DNA of 64,000 bases from Bradyrhizobium iriomotense (GCF_018129405.1 NZ_JAFCLP010000018.1:98995-162994); one strand, 5' to 3'. Positions 43,909 through 52,449 are shown, counted from the stretch's first letter. Notes: generated from the letters alone by a model not told the origin. Numbers and translations are program-made.

Positions 43909-44166
43909 CTACGACACCTTTACGCCATTGATCGCAACGATGCGCAGGCTCGGCTTCAGCGTCCCCTCCAATCGCGTCTTCAACTCGTGGACACGCGGAT
44001 CGGTCGAGTGGGCCGCGCAAACCGCGTATTGATGGACGGATTGCGCCAGGGCCCGCCGCGCTTCCGGCGTTCGCGTCACGTCCGGCTCCGAAAGCCGCAA
44101 GACGATCGCGGCGAGATTGACCAGCATCTCGTCCAGAGCGACGTCGATAGTCGCAAGATTGCGCAT
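43909..44166 (-). CDS. Hypothetical small helical protein, 85 residues
   Basis: The start chosen is ATG 44166 behind GGGAGGGAGTG, giving MRNLATIDVALDEMLVNLAA. The sequence is largely amphipathic helix, with RTPEARRALAQSVHQYAVC and a conserved-looking C-terminus. No domain is recognised and there is no signal peptide. A 21-residue longer frame is possible from 44229. It is divergent from the Tat-exported binding protein gene. Confidence 0.6.
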   Translation of the reverse strand: MRNLATIDVALDEMLVNLAAIVLRLSEPDVTRTPEARRALAQSVHQYAVCAAHSTDPRVHELKTRLEGTLKPSLRIVAINGVKVS

Positions 44167-44316
44167 CACTCCCTCCCGGGAAGGGCAACCCGCGGGTCCG
44201 CCGATGCGTTCCGCACCCGGGCCGGACATGGTTAAGGCCTGGTAAACGACTTGTTCTTGCCGGTCGCCACGCTAGGCTGGTGGGCGAAACAAAGAAAATC
44301 AGGGGGAGGCACCACC

Positions 44317-45303
44317 ATGGATCGACGCGATCTCTTGCGCGCCGCTGCGGCATTGCCGTTTTTGCGGGCCGCCGTACCGGACAAGGCCTTCGCGCAAGCC
44401 TATCCGGCGCGCAACATCACCATGATCGTGCCGTTTCCGGCCGGCGGCCAGGCCGATCTCGCGGCGCGCCCGGTGGCGATGGCGCTGGAGCGGGTCCTCG
44501 GCAAGCCTGTCATCGTCGACAACCGTGCCGGCGGCGGCGGTGGGTCGGTCGGCAATGCGGCCGCGGCGCGCGCCGAGCCCGACGGCTACACGCTGCTGAT
44601 GACGCTGTCCTCGCTCGCGGTGCTCCCGGAGGCCGACCGGCTGTTCGACCGTCCCGTTGCCTACGAGGTCTCGCAGTTCATGCCGATCGCGCGCGTGCTG
44701 GCCGATCCCACGCTGCTCGCGGTGCCGGCGTCGGCGCCGTGGAAGACGGCGCAGGATTTCATCGAGGATGCGAAGAAGCGACCGGGCCAGATCACCTATG
44801 GCTCGTCCGGCCCTTACGGCACGCTGCATGTGGCGATGGAGATGTTTGCAAACAGCGCGGGCATCAAGCTGCTCCATGTGCCGTTCCGCGGCGCGGGTCC
44901 CGCGCTCACCGCGTTGCTCAGCGGCACCGTGCAGGCGATCGCCGCAGCTCCAGGGACGCTGAAGCCGCAGGTCGACGACGGCAAGCTGCGTGTGCTCGGC
45001 AATTGCGGCGCAAAGCGCATCGCGAGCTTCCCGGACGTGCCGACCTTCCAGGAGCTCGGTTACAAGGACGTCGAGATGTACATCTGGGCCGGGCTCTTTG
45101 CGCAGAGTTCTCTTCCGGCGCCGATCGCGAGCCGCCTGCGCGAGGCCATGGCGCAGGTGATGACGAGCCCCGACGTGCTCAAGACCTTCGAAACATCGGG
45201 CAGTCTCGTCGCCTATCAGGACGCGCCGGCCTTCTCCGAATTCGTGGCGGCCGACAGCGCGCGGCTGATCGCGGCGGTGAAGAAGATCGGCAAGGTGGAG
45301 TAG
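44317..45303 (+). CDS. Bug-type tripartite tricarboxylate transporter receptor
   Basis: A 328-residue periplasmic binding protein of the Bug/TctC family, which binds carboxylates and other small anions. MDRRDLLRAAAALPFLRAAV looks like a twin-arginine signal, with cleavage near FAQA. Mature motifs are ITMIVPFPAGGQADLAARPV, VDNRAGGGGGSVGNAAAARA and PDGYTLLMTLSSLAV. ATG 44317 follows AGGGGGAGGC. No TctA or TctB membrane genes are adjacent, so it is an orphan receptor, common in this family. It may scavenge ligand for another transporter or act as a sensor. Confidence 0.9.
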   Translation: MDRRDLLRAAAALPFLRAAVPDKAFAQAYPARNITMIVPFPAGGQADLAARPVAMALERVLGKPVIVDNRAGGGGGSVGNAAAARAEPDGYTLLMTLSSLAVLPEADRLFDRPVAYEVSQFMPIARVLADPTLLAVPASAPWKTAQDFIEDAKKRPGQITYGSSGPYGTLHVAMEMFANSAGIKLLHVPFRGAGPALTALLSGTVQAIAAAPGTLKPQVDDGKLRVLGNCGAKRIASFPDVPTFQELGYKDVEMYIWAGLFAQSSLPAPIASRLREAMAQVMTSPDVLKTFETSGSLVAYQDAPAFSEFVAADSARLIAAVKKIGKVE

Positions 45304-45398
45304 GTTCCAGCTCCGCCTTCACATTTTGTTGTTGGTTCAGAACCCGCCCCCGCCTCATTGATTGATGAGAATTCGAAAGAATCGAGAAGGATCTGGAC

Positions 45399-45734
45399 AT
45401 GCGAGCAGAGCGGATTGCGCTGGGTGTGGCGCTCGCGATCGGCGGCACCGTCGCGCAGAGCGCAGCATTCGCCCAGGAATATCGCGGAACCATGGAACAG
45501 CAGATGGCCTGCACACCGGATGTGTGGCGCCTGTGCAGCGACCAGATTCCGGACGTGAACCGCATCGTGGCCTGCCTGCAGCAGAACACGCCGCAGCTCT
45601 CGAGCGGGTGTCGGGCGGTGTTTCAGTCCAACAACCAGGCACAGCCGCAGCAGCCGAGCCCGCGCAATCGCGTTGTGCCGCCGCCGCGCTACAATGCTCC
45701 GCCGCCTCCGCCGCGACCTTACGACGACGACTGA
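45399..45734 (+). CDS. Small secreted Cys/Pro-rich protein
   Basis: A 111-residue protein with a signal peptide (MRAERIALGVALAIGGTVAQ, cleavage after AFA). The mature part has four Cys in a regular pattern: ACTPDVWRLCSDQIPDVNRI then VACLQQNTPQLSSGC. The tail is Pro/Gln-rich and ends PPPPPRPYDDD. The Cys block is a pattern seen in small exported proteins of Rhizobiales with unknown function, probably two disulfides in the periplasm. It is preceded by 95 bases after the binding protein gene. Confidence 0.7.
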   Translation: MRAERIALGVALAIGGTVAQSAAFAQEYRGTMEQQMACTPDVWRLCSDQIPDVNRIVACLQQNTPQLSSGCRAVFQSNNQAQPQQPSPRNRVVPPPRYNAPPPPPRPYDDD

Positions 45735-45790
45735 AGCATGATCCGGAAAAGCGCGCAGCAGCAGGCGCGACGATGTGGTCACCGCTTCGT
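45735..45790. other. Fragment of a dispersed sequence (GCATGATCCGGAAAAG)
   Basis: The short gap after the small secreted protein contains GAAGCATGATCCGGAAAAG, which matches the core of the repeat at 49815-49859. It is probably a remnant of the same repeat family. Confidence 0.45.
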
Positions 45791-46624
45791 TCAGCGCTCC
45801 CCCTTGCTGTCCGACTGAGGTCGATGTCGGAGCGCTGTCCGCAAGACAACTCCGAAGAGCAGTGCCGCGACTGGCCAATGGAACCAGATCTTGTGCATGC
45901 CGGTGAAAACATTGATCAGAATCAGAAAGGCCGACACTGTGAGAGCCGCTGCAACCGAGCGGGGCAGCCTTGCCAGCCCATCCGAGACGACACGCATCCA
46001 CGAGGATGGCTCGTGCCTGTCGCCAAGCCGCAGGTGACCGGCTTGCTCCCGGCGAGTTGGGCTTTCGTCGACCGCGGAGCTCCGTCCCTGATCGGTCCGG
46101 CCGCTCATGGTCACCCGATAACTGGTCATGGGCGCAACGTTCTTCATTGGTCGCTGGCCGAGACAGTCGAAGCCAACGGATAATTTGTTGTGCACCTGAT
46201 CGTAGACGGAGCTCGAGATCACGACGCCGCCGGGGTCGGCGAGTTCTTGCAGTCGTGACGCGATATTGACCCCGTCGCCATAGATGTCGGAACCGTCCAC
46301 CATCACGTCTCCGAGGTTGATGCCGATGCGAAACCGCATCGGGGGTGCGTGAGGTGGGTCCGAATCCTGGTTGGAAATTTCCTGCTGAATCTCGACCGCA
46401 CATTGCACGGCCTCGACGACGCTGGCGAACTCGGCGATGACGGCATCGCCCCAGGTATTCACGATGCGGCCGTCATGACGTTCCACCAATCCCGCAATGG
46501 CAGTGCGGTAGCGGCGGAGTGTCTCCAGCGTTCCGGTCTCGTCTGCTTCCATGAGGCGAGAATAGCCGTGCACATCAGCGCACAGGACGGTGGTCAGTCG
46601 TCGTTTCACCTTGTCGTCAGTCAT
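45791..46624 (-). CDS. Class III adenylate/guanylate cyclase with C-terminal membrane hairpin
   Basis: A 277-residue nucleotide cyclase. The catalytic CHD domain spans about residues 8-175: metal Asp17 in TTVLCADVHGYSRLMEADE, Asp60 in NTWGDAVIAEF, and the transition-state region DIYGDGVNIASRLQELADPG. A linker is followed by two hydrophobic segments near the C-terminus (AALTVSAFLILINVF and WPVAALLFGVVLRTA), so the enzyme is probably membrane-anchored from its C-terminus. Many rhizobial genomes carry numerous such cyclases, each presumably tied to its own signal. The product (cAMP more likely) is inferred. Confidence 0.87.
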   Translation of the reverse strand: MTDDKVKRRLTTVLCADVHGYSRLMEADETGTLETLRRYRTAIAGLVERHDGRIVNTWGDAVIAEFASVVEAVQCAVEIQQEISNQDSDPPHAPPMRFRIGINLGDVMVDGSDIYGDGVNIASRLQELADPGGVVISSSVYDQVHNKLSVGFDCLGQRPMKNVAPMTSYRVTMSGRTDQGRSSAVDESPTRREQAGHLRLGDRHEPSSWMRVVSDGLARLPRSVAAALTVSAFLILINVFTGMHKIWFHWPVAALLFGVVLRTALRHRPQSDSKGER

Positions 46625-46705
46625 GGCCCCCTATGGTAGCCTCCCTGACCGGCAAATGCATCAGGCAGTCGGGGCCATAGCAGGCGTCAACGCGCCGTAG
46701 TCGCC

Positions 46706-47173
46706 CTACGGCCTGTGCTCGCAGACGTCGACCCATTCGGCCGCGGTCAGCTCGGCCATCCGCTCGGGTGTGATGCGCACGGCGCTATGGGTCGAGCCCG
46801 CGGCCGGCACCACCACGTCAAACGCCTTCAGCGAGACATCGCAATAGACCGGCAGCGGCGCTTTCAGTCCGAACGGACAGACGCCGCCGACCTCGTGGCC
46901 GGTGATCTCGGCGACCTCCTCCAGCCCCAGCATCTTCGGCTTGCCGCCGAACTGCGCCTTCACCTTCTTGTTGTCCATGCGCGAGGTGCCCGCGGCGACG
47001 ATCAGGATGACGCGCTCGCCGATCCGCAACGACAGCGTCTTGGCGATCCGTCCCGGCTCGACGCCATAGGCTTCGGCGGCGAGCGTCACGGTCGCCGAGC
47101 TGATCGGGGATTCGATGACGGAGATATCGGGGGCGTTCTCGGCGAAGAAGGCACGAACAGATTGAAGGCTCAT
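46706..47173 (-). CDS. YbaK/EbsC-family aminoacyl-tRNA deacylase-like protein
   Basis: A 155-residue YbaK/ProX-fold protein. It begins MSLQSVRAFFAENAPDISVI and carries GRIAKTLSLRIGERVILIV with the conserved Lys, GGVCPFGLKAPLPVYCDVSL and the C-terminal VVPAAGSTHSAVRITPERMA. Related proteins remove mischarged amino acids from tRNA. The specificity is not evident. Its ATG overlaps the stop of the dehalogenase gene by four bases (ATGA), so the two are co-translated. Confidence 0.87.
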   Translation of the reverse strand: MSLQSVRAFFAENAPDISVIESPISSATVTLAAEAYGVEPGRIAKTLSLRIGERVILIVAAGTSRMDNKKVKAQFGGKPKMLGLEEVAEITGHEVGGVCPFGLKAPLPVYCDVSLKAFDVVVPAAGSTHSAVRITPERMAELTAAEWVDVCEHRP

Positions 47174-47919
47174 TCCAGTCTCACGGGCGGGCGAATGGTG
47201 GGCAGCTCCGAGAGCGAACGGACGCGATGATCCGGCGCAAAGCCGAGTTCGTCCATCTGGGTGCGGATCGCCCTAAACATCGTCAGCGGTGCCACGAGTT
47301 CGTTCTCGACGCAAGCCAGCGCCATGGCTTCTGGCGTCACCCGTTCGATCCAGGCGACGTTCAGGCCGAACGATTTTGCGCCCGCCACGTCCCAGGGATT
47401 GGAGGAGACGAATAGCACCTCATCCGGCGTGGTGCCGAGCACCTCGCCTATCAGCTGATAGGCTTGCGGGCTCGGCTTGAAGATCTTCTTCGCATCGACG
47501 CTGATGGTGGCATCGAGCAGGCGGTCGAGCCCGGTGTTGTGCACCAGCCCGTCCAGCATGTCCGGACTGCCGTTGGAGAGGATCGCGAGCTTTCGCGGCC
47601 TCAAGGCCGCAAGCGCGCTTGTTGCATCCGGATAGAGATCGAGGTGCAGATACTTTTCGATCACACGGTCGAATGCCTCGCTGTCATAAGCGAGCCCGAG
47701 CATACGAAGTGTATAGGCGAGCGAGTCGCGCGTGACCGCGTCAAAATCCCGGTAGCGCTGCATCAGCGAGCGCAGCCAGGTGTATTCGAGCTGCTTGATG
47801 CGCCAGACCTGCGTGATGATCTCGCCATAGCCCGGAAACGCATCCTCGGTGACGTCGGCGACCGACTGGATGTCGTAGAGCGTTCCGTAGGCGTCGAAGA
47901 CGACGGCTTTGATGCTCAT
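47170..47919 (-). CDS. Haloacid dehalogenase, type II
   Basis: A 249-residue L-2-haloacid dehalogenase-type HAD protein. The nucleophile Asp9 lies in IKAVVFDAYGTLYDIQSVAD, with motif II in LAILSNGSPDM, motif III Lys in VDAKKIFKPSPQAY and acidic motif IV in VLFVSSNPWDVAGAKSFGL, which matches the haloacid dehalogenase S-N-x-W-D-V pattern. It would hydrolyse short 2-haloalkanoates to 2-hydroxy acids. It overlaps the YbaK-like gene by four bases. Confidence 0.9.
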   Translation of the reverse strand: MSIKAVVFDAYGTLYDIQSVADVTEDAFPGYGEIITQVWRIKQLEYTWLRSLMQRYRDFDAVTRDSLAYTLRMLGLAYDSEAFDRVIEKYLHLDLYPDATSALAALRPRKLAILSNGSPDMLDGLVHNTGLDRLLDATISVDAKKIFKPSPQAYQLIGEVLGTTPDEVLFVSSNPWDVAGAKSFGLNVAWIERVTPEAMALACVENELVAPLTMFRAIRTQMDELGFAPDHRVRSLSELPTIRPPVRLE

Positions 47920-48082
47920 TGGTTGTCCTTCCGGGCCGTTGTGGTTCGCAAGAATTCCGATTGGGGAGTGCGCATTATCGTCAGCTTACCAAAGCACTGC
48001 GGAAGTCTGCCACTGCAAGCGTGACCGGCGGCTTGTGACCCAAGGCGGGTTCATGGGCGCGAGAAGTGCGGCAGCACGGAAC

Positions 48083-48979
48083 TCACGCGAGGTACGGATT
48101 GTCTCCGAGACATTCGATCAGCAATTCGGTCAGGACCCGCACTTTCCGTGAGGGATGCTGGCCCGGCGGACGGACGACGTATGCGCCCGCCGACGGCGGT
48201 GGATGGTGTGTCATGATTGGAACAAGGGCGCCGGAGGCCACGTAGTCGTTGATGACACAATCGGGGAGCCAGGCGATGCCGAGTCCTGCTGCCGCAGCCA
48301 CGGCGAGAGCCGTGCCGTTGTCCGCCTTAAAACGCCCTTGCGGGTGGACCGTGACGATCTTGTCGCCGTCCATCAGTTGCCAGGATTCTGTTCCCTGCAT
48401 CAGGGCTTCGTGGGCGATGAGTTCGTCCAATGTCTCCGGGGCGCCGTGCGCTTTGATATATCCGGGGCTCGCCACAAGCTTGCCGGAGATCGGCCCAACG
48501 CGCCTGGCGATCAGATTGGAGTCCGGGAGATAGCCTACCCGGATGGCGCAATCAAATCCCTCAGCGATGAGATCGACGAAGCGATCACTATAGGCGGCAT
48601 GGACGTGAAGTTGCGGGTAGCGTCGCGCCATTTCCGCGAGTACGGGAGCGAAGTGGGGCGGCCCGAAAGAAAGCGGCACGGCAATTCGCAAACGGCCTCG
48701 AAGTTCGCCGGCGGGCAGGATTGTTTCCTTGGCTGCGTCGATCTCGGCGCGCACTTTGGCTGCATGATCTCGAAACGTGATCCCAGCTTCCGTGAGAGCA
48801 GCGCCACGGGTTGTTCGTGCAAGAAGCTGAACGCCCAGTTCCGCTTCAAGCCGGAACAGCCGACGGCTGACGATCGACTTCGAGACGCCGAGTCGACGAG
48901 CGCCAGCCGAAATGCCGCCAGCATCAGCAACTTCGACGAATGCAATCAGGTCTTCGACGTCCAATTCGGCGTTCCCCAT
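48083..48979 (-). CDS. LysR-family transcriptional regulator
   Basis: A 298-residue LysR regulator. DNA-binding region: VEDLIAFVEVADAGGISAGA then RRLGVSKSIVSRRLFRLEAE. The effector domain has RGRLRIAVPLSFGPPHFAPV and ERFVDLIAEGFDCAIRVGYL-like sequence. ATG 48979 is chosen; the longer frame to 49093 adds 38 residues across the divergent promoter. It is divergent from the isochorismatase-family gene, the usual arrangement for a regulator and its target. Confidence 0.9.
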   Translation of the reverse strand: MGNAELDVEDLIAFVEVADAGGISAGARRLGVSKSIVSRRLFRLEAELGVQLLARTTRGAALTEAGITFRDHAAKVRAEIDAAKETILPAGELRGRLRIAVPLSFGPPHFAPVLAEMARRYPQLHVHAAYSDRFVDLIAEGFDCAIRVGYLPDSNLIARRVGPISGKLVASPGYIKAHGAPETLDELIAHEALMQGTESWQLMDGDKIVTVHPQGRFKADNGTALAVAAAAGLGIAWLPDCVINDYVASGALVPIMTHHPPPSAGAYVVRPPGQHPSRKVRVLTELLIECLGDNPYLA

Positions 48980-49000
48980 TCTGCGACACAGCTTGGCACA

Positions 49001-49012
49001 ATAGGGCGCTAT
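49001..49012. promoter_or_regulatory. Short dyad in LysR/isochorismatase spacer
   Basis: ATAG-GGCG-CTAT is a perfect four-base-arm dyad in the 136-base divergent spacer, 22 bases from the LysR start, followed by TCGTATCGC. The size and position suit a LysR site, but the match is short. Confidence 0.3.
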
Positions 49013-49115
49013 CGTATCGCAAACGGGAATGACAGTGTTCGTGTTCTCAGGGTAGCGCGGCAGTTCGGCGCATGCCTCCCGCAAACCTCTCACAACTACA
49101 GCAAAGGATCTGTTG

Positions 49116-49763
49116 ATGAGCTTTCGTAATGGGCTTGCTTCGCTTCTTCGTCCCCAAGACTCGGTACTTGTTTTAATCGACCACCAGCCTTACCAACTCG
49201 CGAACGTGAACAGCCACGAACCGCAGATGGTGATCAACAACACCGCGGGTTTGGCAAAGGCCGCCAAGGCATTCGGCGTTCCGACCATCCTGACGACCGT
49301 CATCGCAGAGCGGGGCGGTCTGCTCTTTCCCCAGATCACCGATGTGTTCCCCGGCCAGGAGGTCATCGACCGGACGTTGATCAACACCTGGGAGGACCAG
49401 AAGGTGGTGGCCGCGGTCAAGGCGACGGGCCGCAAGCAGCTGATCATCGCTGGACTGTGGACCGAGGTGTGCGTCGCGATGCCGACGATCCAGGCTCGCG
49501 GTGAGGGCTGGGATGTCACCGTCATCACCGACGCGTGCGGAGCCGTTTCGGTCGAGGCCCACCAGGTCGCCATCCAGCGCATGATCGCGGCCGGCGCCAA
49601 CATGATGACCTGGATGGCGTTGGCGGCCGAATGGCAGCGCGACTGGGCCCGGACCGAACAGGCCGTCAAGCTGACGGAAGTGATTACGCAGCACGCCGGC
49701 GGTAGTGGCATCGCGTTCCTGTGGGAGCAGCAGCTGCTCAACACGCCCGTGCCGACCACCTAA
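49116..49763 (+). CDS. Isochorismatase-family hydrolase (YcaC-like)
   Basis: A 215-residue cysteine hydrolase of the isochorismatase superfamily, closest in pattern to YcaC-type hydrolases. Catalytic Asp22 is in SVLVLIDHQPYQLANVN and the nucleophile Cys119 in IIAGLWTEVCVAMPT, with the expected cis-peptide-like AGLWTE just before it. DVTVITDACGAVSVEAHQVA is also typical. ATG 49116 is preferred to TTG 49113. The substrate is unknown for this subgroup. It is likely controlled by the divergent LysR gene. Confidence 0.9.
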   Translation: MSFRNGLASLLRPQDSVLVLIDHQPYQLANVNSHEPQMVINNTAGLAKAAKAFGVPTILTTVIAERGGLLFPQITDVFPGQEVIDRTLINTWEDQKVVAAVKATGRKQLIIAGLWTEVCVAMPTIQARGEGWDVTVITDACGAVSVEAHQVAIQRMIAAGANMMTWMALAAEWQRDWARTEQAVKLTEVITQHAGGSGIAFLWEQQLLNTPVPTT

Positions 49764-49859
49764 AGCGCGATGAGATTTGGATGAATCGTCATCGCGCTTC
49801 AGGTTGTTGTCTGCGCATGATCTCTTCGGAAAACCGCTTCGCACTTTTCCGGATCATGC
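49763..49859. repeat. Dispersed palindromic sequences after the isochorismatase gene
   Basis: AAGCGCGATGA at 49763-49773 pairs perfectly with TCATCGCGCTT at 49789-49799, forming a stem that overlaps the stop region and could end transcription. A second, bulged palindrome follows, GCATGATC at 49815 to GGATCATGC ending at 49859, with inner CGGAAAA and TTTTCCG arms. The latter core recurs at about 45737. Confidence 0.6.
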
Positions 49860-49990
49860 TTTAGAGCGATCGAACCGGGGATGACGAGAAACCCGAACGA
49901 TGCGTCGCGAAAGCGGACCGTCCATCGGGCCTCGTCATCCCCATCTATGGTGAGTTCGGCCATATCTTGGATGCAGGTAATCGCCATCAA
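49799..49990 (-). CDS. Doubtful small ORF, 63 residues
   Basis: MMAITCIQDMAELTIDGDDE begins a frame whose N-terminal 40 residues could be a small protein. The C-terminal part (ALKHDPEKCEAVFRRDHAQ) is simply the translation of the dispersed palindrome, so the true stop may once have been elsewhere. No clear ribosome binding site was found. It is listed because it is the only plausible frame in a roughly 300-base gap. Confidence 0.25.
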   Translation of the reverse strand: MMAITCIQDMAELTIDGDDEARWTVRFRDASFGFLVIPGSIALKHDPEKCEAVFRRDHAQTTT

Positions 49991-50061
49991 CGAGCCGGGG
50001 ATGCGGCAGCCGGTAGATCACGACGTTTTTCAGATCGCTCTTAGAGGACCACTTCTGACCC

Positions 50062-50358
50062 TTATCGGAAGTCGGTGGGCCCAACATGGCCGTCCACCGT
50101 TGGCAGGTATCGCAGCCATTCCCCGGATCGGATGCCTCGCGGGTCAATATCTCGGTGCGAGGCGACGTAGTCGATCTCGCCGCGCGTGGTGCCGATATCC
50201 ATCAGATCCCTGTCACTTAAGTTGGACCAGGCGGCGCGCAATTTTTGGCGTTCGCGGCGCTCCAGAAAGGCATCCCAACATTTCCAGATGAAGCTCGAGA
50301 CATGCCGGGTCGATACGGATGTCCGTTCCAGCCATCCTGTGCCGTGCGTCGTGCTCAT
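50062..50358 (-). CDS. DUF1127 domain protein
   Basis: A 98-residue protein. The DUF1127 block (FLERRERQKLRAAWSNLSDR followed by DLMDIGTTRGEIDYVASHR) is clear at about residues 33-72. DUF1127 proteins in alphaproteobacteria are small Arg-rich proteins linked to RNA binding, phosphate and envelope stress. ATG 50358 follows GGAGA; the 21-residue longer frame is not needed. It is divergent from the winged-helix/TPR gene, with overlapping longer frames but no overlap at the chosen starts. Confidence 0.82.
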   Translation of the reverse strand: MSTTHGTGWLERTSVSTRHVSSFIWKCWDAFLERRERQKLRAAWSNLSDRDLMDIGTTRGEIDYVASHRDIDPRGIRSGEWLRYLPTVDGHVGPTDFR

Positions 50359-50468
50359 TGCGGTGTCTCCAGGGATGGTGTCTTTCCACCGGCACGAGGG
50401 TGCCGCAATATCGGCAGGCACGCTTGACCGGCCGCTTACATTTTCCTCACCGGCAGCTTATTCTTGCG

Positions 50469-52106
50469 ATGTCCAGCGAGGCCAAAGCGCTACCCGGTTG
50501 CCGGGGGCCCTCATCCAGCGGGATTCGCATCTTGCGCTATCTCTTCGAGGAGTACGCATTCGACACCGACCGGCGCGAGATACATCGCGGGGCGCTTGTC
50601 GTCTCCGTGACGCCACAGGTCTTTGACCTGCTCGACTACCTGATCCGCAACCGGGAGCGCGTCGTCAGCAAAGACGAACTCATCACCGCCATCTGGAATG
50701 GGCGCAGCGTGTCGGATGCCGCGCTGACGACCCGACTCAACGCCGCCCGCAACGCAATCGGTGATACGGGCGAAAAGCAGCGTCTAATCAAAACACTGGC
50801 GCGCAAAGGCTTTCGCTTCGTTGGCGTGGTGCAAGAGCAGAGGCCCATTGCGCAGCTTGGCTCGCTGACGCGGAATGACGGCACGGCGCAAAGGACGTTT
50901 TCACCGCCTCGTCTTTCCATCGTCGTATTGCCTTTCGTCAACCTCAGCGGTGATCCCGAGCAAGACTACTTCGTCGATGGTGTGACCGAGAGCCTGACCA
51001 CGGACCTGTCGCGCATCAGTGGCGCGTTCATAATTGCGCGCAACACCGCATTCACGTTTAAGGGCAAGGCCGTAGACGTATTGAAGCTGGGACGCGAGCT
51101 GAACGTCCGCTATGTGCTTGAAGGCTCGGTACAGCGTGGCAGCAACCGTCTCCGGGTGAATGTGCAGCTAGTCGACACTGAAACGGGCAATCAGCTGTGG
51201 GCCGAGCGCTTTGAGAAGCCCATCGGCGATCTCTTTGATATGCAGGACGAAATCGTATCGAGGCTCGCCAACGCTCTCGATGCCGAACTCCTTGCTCTGG
51301 AAGCGCGCCGCGCGGAGCGCTCACCCAATCCCGACGCGACTGATTTGTGTTTCCAAGGCGCCGTTTGGCTCAACATGGGTCGAACACCTGAAAATATGAC
51401 ACGAGCCTGCGGCTTCTATGAACGGGCCTTGGCACTCGAACCGACAAATGTTGAGGCGCTGGTCGGCAGAGCATGGGCTAATTTCGTAATTGGTGCCAAC
51501 TTGGTGTCCGACGATCGGGTAGAGCGTCTCGCCGCAGCCGAGACAACCCTCGCCAAGGCGCTATCCTTGGCACCGAACCATCCCCTGGCTCACAACACCA
51601 TGGGCCTTGTGAAAATCTTTACGAACCGCGCGGCTCAAGGCATTGCAGAATGCCAGCGGGCGTTGACGCTTGATCGGAATTTGGCCCGCTCGCACGCGGG
51701 CATTGGGGTCGCGAAGTTTTTTCTCGGTCGGGGCGGGGAAACCGAAGCCCATATGGAGCAAGCGCTCCGTCTCTCTCCTCGCGACACACTTGTCTATGTC
51801 TGGAGTATGTTTGTTGGCCTCGCCAAATTTTGGCAGGGTGCCGACGCCGAAGCTCTTGTTTGGCTACGCCGGAGCCTTGAGGCCAACCGAAATTATCCCG
51901 CTGCGCATTTCAATCTCGCGGCTGCGTTGGCGCTCGTCGGTGAGTTGGAAGAAGCACGGGCCACAGCGCAGGTGGGCCTTGCGCTCAATCCGAGTTTCAC
52001 TATCCGCCGGTACCGCACGAACACCCCAAGCAACCATCCGCTGTATCTCGCGGGATGCGAGCGCGTCTATGAGGGCCTGCGGCTGGCCGGGGTGCGCGAG
52101 GGCTGA
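50469..52106 (+). CDS. Winged-helix / TolB-like / TPR regulatory protein
   Basis: A 545-residue protein. The N-terminal OmpR/CadC-type winged helix (about 25-110) includes FEEYAFDTDRREIHRGALVV and TLARKGFRFVGVV. A middle domain follows (about 150-270; SIVVLPFVNLSGDPEQDYFV) that is common next to cyclases and binds or senses cell-envelope signals in relatives. TPR repeats fill the C-terminal part, with YERALALEPTNVEALVGRAW and CQRALTLDRNLARSHAGIGV. No membrane segment is seen, unlike CadC. The start could be ATG 50469 or TTG 50532 (just before RYLFEEYAF). It is a likely transcription regulator with unknown target. Confidence 0.82.
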   Translation: MSSEAKALPGCRGPSSSGIRILRYLFEEYAFDTDRREIHRGALVVSVTPQVFDLLDYLIRNRERVVSKDELITAIWNGRSVSDAALTTRLNAARNAIGDTGEKQRLIKTLARKGFRFVGVVQEQRPIAQLGSLTRNDGTAQRTFSPPRLSIVVLPFVNLSGDPEQDYFVDGVTESLTTDLSRISGAFIIARNTAFTFKGKAVDVLKLGRELNVRYVLEGSVQRGSNRLRVNVQLVDTETGNQLWAERFEKPIGDLFDMQDEIVSRLANALDAELLALEARRAERSPNPDATDLCFQGAVWLNMGRTPENMTRACGFYERALALEPTNVEALVGRAWANFVIGANLVSDDRVERLAAAETTLAKALSLAPNHPLAHNTMGLVKIFTNRAAQGIAECQRALTLDRNLARSHAGIGVAKFFLGRGGETEAHMEQALRLSPRDTLVYVWSMFVGLAKFWQGADAEALVWLRRSLEANRNYPAAHFNLAAALALVGELEEARATAQVGLALNPSFTIRRYRTNTPSNHPLYLAGCERVYEGLRLAGVREG

Positions 52107-52200
52107 TGGTCCGCTTCTGGCCCAAGCCGGCCTCAAGGCGAGTTGCGCCAACGCGCTGCAATCAGGGGCGGAGCAGACCTCGGACGACGAGCAGCGCAAG

Positions 52201-52449
52201 CTAGACAGTCGGCTGACGTCCTCGCCGGGTCCAGGTCTCCCGCTCAGCGAAGACCCGGCTGACCTCCGCCATGTGCTCCGTGCCCCGCGCGCAGAGCGGC
52301 ACGAGAGCTTGGGCGAGGCTGTGGCCCAAAGGAGTGAGGCTATGGTCCACCCGCGGAGGCACTTCCTTGTAGTCGGTCCGCTTCACCAGGCCATCGGCCT
52401 CCAACTCCTTGAGCTGCTGTATCAGCATCTTGTCGCTGACATCGCGCAC
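52201..52449 (-). pseudogene. HxlR-family regulator, 5'-truncated
   Basis: The 82-codon frame from GTG 52449 encodes DVSDKMLIQQLKELEADGLV then KRTDYKEVPPRVDHSLTPLG, the C-terminal two-thirds of an HxlR winged helix. The expected preceding GPTRYGELRRS is present in frame upstream to about 52480, but without a start codon. The further expected KDLAAG lies in another frame, one G short in a G run near 52483. The N-terminal Cys and first helix are not recognisable. It therefore looks like a decayed gene rather than a working regulator. Confidence 0.72.

Noticed and set aside
49935-50147. A 70-codon minus-strand frame near the DUF1127 gene
   Set aside because: It overlaps the DUF1127 reading frame, has no ribosome binding site and no coding character.
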